Shown here piece after piece: positions 15,766 to 15,814 of a stretch of 15,814 nt of DNA. The DNA is taken from assembly GCA_902493915.1 (NCBI GenBank), contig CABUQY010000037.1, positions 1 through 15,814 of the forward strand, written 5' to 3'. The DNA is from an uncultured Collinsella sp. Its GTDB lineage: Bacteria; Actinomycetota; Coriobacteriia; Coriobacteriales; Coriobacteriaceae. Both the position numbers and the translations under genes were made by a program. Below the pieces are notes generated by a model. The model was not told where the DNA came from, ran no database searches, and was given only the letters and a program-made list of their open reading frames with translations. Each line of letters begins with the position of its first letter. Position 1 is the first letter of the stretch.

Positions 15766-15814
15766 CGGTCAGCGGCGCCCTGGCCTCCCACGGGCTGACC
15801 CCGCAGTACTCTCG
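15766..15814 (-). rRNA. rrf: 5S ribosomal RNA, 3' end (partial)
   Basis: Read on the minus strand, the last 49 bases of the window align with the 3' part of bacterial 5S rRNA. After a GAGAGTA stretch, TACTGCGGGGTCAGCCCGTG matches the E. coli helix IV segment that reads TAGTGTGGGGTCTCCCCATG. The CTGCGGG/CCCGTGG stem closes around GTCAG. The strand ends with GCCGCTGACC, which should pair with the 5' end lying outside the window. The exact 3' end is uncertain by about 2 bases. It implies an rRNA operon to the right, transcribed towards this window and closed by the hairpin at 15705-15732. Confidence 0.85.

Overview
This window is an ordinary chromosomal housekeeping segment from a high-GC anaerobic bacterium, most likely an actinobacterium of class Coriobacteriia close to Collinsella. 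I infer this from the GC-rich coding bias, a Gram-positive-type lipoteichoic-acid-synthase-like enzyme, the style of the 5S rRNA 3' end, and two FAD-dependent oxidoreductase families common in anaerobes. Assignment below class level is a guess. I see no phage, insertion sequence, CRISPR array, integrase or tRNA. I found no convincing undescribed system; the points of interest are regulatory and organisational.

Left block (1-5686, minus strand). uvrA is read first from the divergent region at about 5690-5880. A hairpin follows, then a tightly packed set of ybaK-like Cys-tRNA(Pro) deacylase, murJ-like lipid II flippase and uvrC. These three are separated by 3 and 0 bases, and uvrC runs off the left edge.

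Middle block (5880-12002, plus strand). An LTA-synthase-family membrane sulfatase-fold protein comes first. Next are an Mrp/ApbC-type Fe-S carrier ATPase directly abutting a BaiN/HI0933-type flavoprotein, a hairpin-plus-U-tract, and a second, unrelated flavoprotein of the COG2509 family. A strong bidirectional terminator separates this block from the convergent uvrB.

Right block (12068-15814, minus strand). The last 49 or so bases of a 5S rRNA mark the end of an rRNA operon lying beyond the right edge. A strong terminator follows, then coaE, a small membrane-anchored lytic transglycosylase overlapping coaE by 8 bases, and uvrB.

All three subunits of nucleotide excision repair (UvrA, UvrB, UvrC) therefore lie within about 14 kb but in three different transcriptional settings. 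A LexA-box-like palindrome is visible only upstream of uvrA. Cell-envelope functions (murJ, LTA-synthase-like, lytic transglycosylase) are interleaved with repair and cofactor genes, without any sign that they form one system.
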